Positions 62,521 through 64,000 of a stretch of DNA of 64,000 bases are shown here, in pieces. Under the pieces are notes generated by a model. It did no database searches and was not told the origin of the DNA. It saw nothing but the letters and a program-made list of their open reading frames with translations. How positions within the stretch are numbered: the stretch's first letter is position 1; every line of letters begins with the position of its first letter. The stretch is from Cristatella mucedo (Eukaryota; Bryozoa; Phylactolaemata; Cristatellidae): NCBI GenBank assembly GCA_009760855.2, contig WPIO01000011.1, positions 8,462,501 through 8,526,500 of the forward strand, in the 5' to 3' direction. Made by a program: the position numbers and the translations under genes.

Positions 62521-62746
62521 CTTATTTTTGCTACGGTCGCGAAAGGCTTTGTTTACATTTTTTAGAAAAGAGAAACCGAAATAGATTGGTATCGTAGCGC
62601 TGGCGTCGGTCTGAGCGTGCAAGCGAAGACTGTGCTCTGTCCGCTGCGCCACCGACGTGGCAACAATGTTGCAACGAGAGAGTCGGCATTTCTCCTCTTA
62701 CTTTCAAGCTCTCATCTCAAACGCTATTTCACTCATCGGTATGCTG

Positions 62747-62981
<235 letters not shown>

Positions 62982-62984
62982 GTT

Positions 62985-63335
62985 TTGGTTCGCACAGCAG
63001 AGAGCCAGCCGATGACCACCACCAACAGTTTAATACAACGCACGGAGCCGAAGGGCGCACGGCTCCCTTCGGCCCCTACTCCCACTCGACTCTCCTTCTC
63101 GACTGCCCCAGGTCTCTTCTCCCACTGCTGCGGTGCCCCGGTCGACCTCGATGATTAATCGAAGAGGACCACAACTGTGCACAGGCCGAACCTTATGGTG
63201 AATCTACCACCTGTGCACCAGCAGGTTACCGGCCTCTGTCCATGCCACATCACAGGCGGACCACAGCTGTGCACCGGCCCCTCTCGGGGATGCTTCTAGC
63301 AGCTCAACGGTGTCTTATCAGAGGAGCCTGCATAC
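62985..63335. other. No gene seen
   Basis: The words CCACA.CTGTGCAC...GGCC recur near 63168, 63206 and 63260. Confidence 0.4.
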
Positions 63336-63420
63336 AATACATACATACATACATACATGCATGCATGCATACATACATACATACATACATACATACATGC
63401 ATACATACATACATGCATAC
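63336..63420 (+). repeat. (CATA)n / (CATG)n tetranucleotide repeat
   Basis: CATA units with CATG variants. Confidence 0.95.
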
Positions 63421-63435
63421 ACACACACACGATCT

Positions 63436-63498
<63 letters not shown>

Positions 63499-63515
63499 GC
63501 GCGCGCACACACACA
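63421..63515 (+). repeat. (CA)n with CG-rich end
   Basis: CA units broken once at 63431-63438, ending CGCGCGCGCG then CA. Confidence 0.95.
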
Positions 63516-63539
63516 TGTATATATCTCGACGTAGCATTG

Positions 63540-64000
63540 AGTTCTTAATCTTTGAGTAATACATTAACTAGTCTCGGACACTCGCCCCAGAAGCAGAGCG
63601 CCGCCCTGCACGGTCAGTCAGTCCCGAGCGAGCGTGGCCACCAGCGCTTCATTTTATAAGAACCATCTGGATTCGCCTCCATTCGCCACCCTTCACTGGG
63701 TTTTTCAAGTGTTCAGTGGGCCTGGGAGGTCCTCGGGACGCGGACAAGTCGTTCAAATAATCGCAGCGAGAAAGTGACAAGGTTTAATGCTCTAGCCCGG
63801 ATTCAGCTTTTATTGTATCTGGGTTAGAGTTTAGGGATGGAGGAGATATGACATGATTACGTTGCCGAGTCACAGAAAGAATAATAATAATAATGACTAA
63901 ATACCTATTTAATGCTCAAAAAGAGATCTAAATCGGCGTGTCCACTTCGCAAAGGCTGAGCAGGAAGCGTATCAACTAATTTGCGACGCGATGCAATTGC
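63540..64000. other. No gene seen
   Basis: Ends in unassigned DNA with a small (AAT)n at 63881-63894. Confidence 0.4.

Overview
The window is animal nuclear DNA. Genes are split by GT-AG introns, promoter-like CpG-rich blocks stand out, and the intergenic and intronic space is full of L2-type LINE fragments, tRNA-derived SINEs, one decayed LTR retrotransposon and long microsatellites (GA, GT/CA, TA). There is no bacterial-style gene packing. The repeat mix (L2-like LINEs with ATT tails, SINEs carrying the LINE tail, and a dispersed uncharacterised gene family I remember from arthropod and cnidarian genomes) points to a non-insect, probably invertebrate metazoan. I cannot assign the species.

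The one host gene I can support is a complete angiotensin-converting enzyme (peptidyl-dipeptidase A, family M2) on the + strand. It has 13 coding exons from 11372 to 62471. Every splice junction keeps frame: the exons sum to 2133 nt, 710 codons plus stop. The product has a signal peptide, one M2 catalytic domain with HEMGH and the downstream glutamate zinc ligand, and a hydrophobic C-terminus. Exon boundaries match, as far as I recall them, those of the C-domain of the human gene. The zinc site is intact. However, residues that in human ACE hold the substrate C-terminal carboxylate (Lys511, Tyr520) and the two chlorides (Arg186, Arg522) are replaced, and the first conserved disulfide lacks one cysteine. 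This divergent, probably functionally shifted ACE is the main biological observation.

Layout: 1-10.9 kb is upstream, repeat-rich DNA with LINE families A and B and a 330-bp direct repeat. 10.4-12.1 kb is a G-rich then CpG-rich promoter and exon 1. Intron 1 (11.7-29.0 kb) holds a decayed Ty3/gypsy-like LTR element, LINEs and a SINE cluster. Exons 2-4 lie at 29.0-35.6 kb, with LINE copies in introns 2-4. Exons 5-6 (41.3-41.7 kb) sit in a second CpG-rich block running to about 43.3 kb. Exons 7-9 are at 45.1-47.3 kb, intron 9 is filled by LINEs, exons 10-12 are at 55.2-58.5 kb, and exon 13 with a poly(A) signal is at 62.1-62.5 kb. A decayed multicopy gene lies antisense in intron 12. Downstream are CA and CATA microsatellites.

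Interplay of mobile elements: family A LINE 3' ends are shared by one tRNA-headed SINE family, which suggests LINE-driven SINE mobilisation. A second tRNA-derived SINE family has about 15 copies or fragments in the window.
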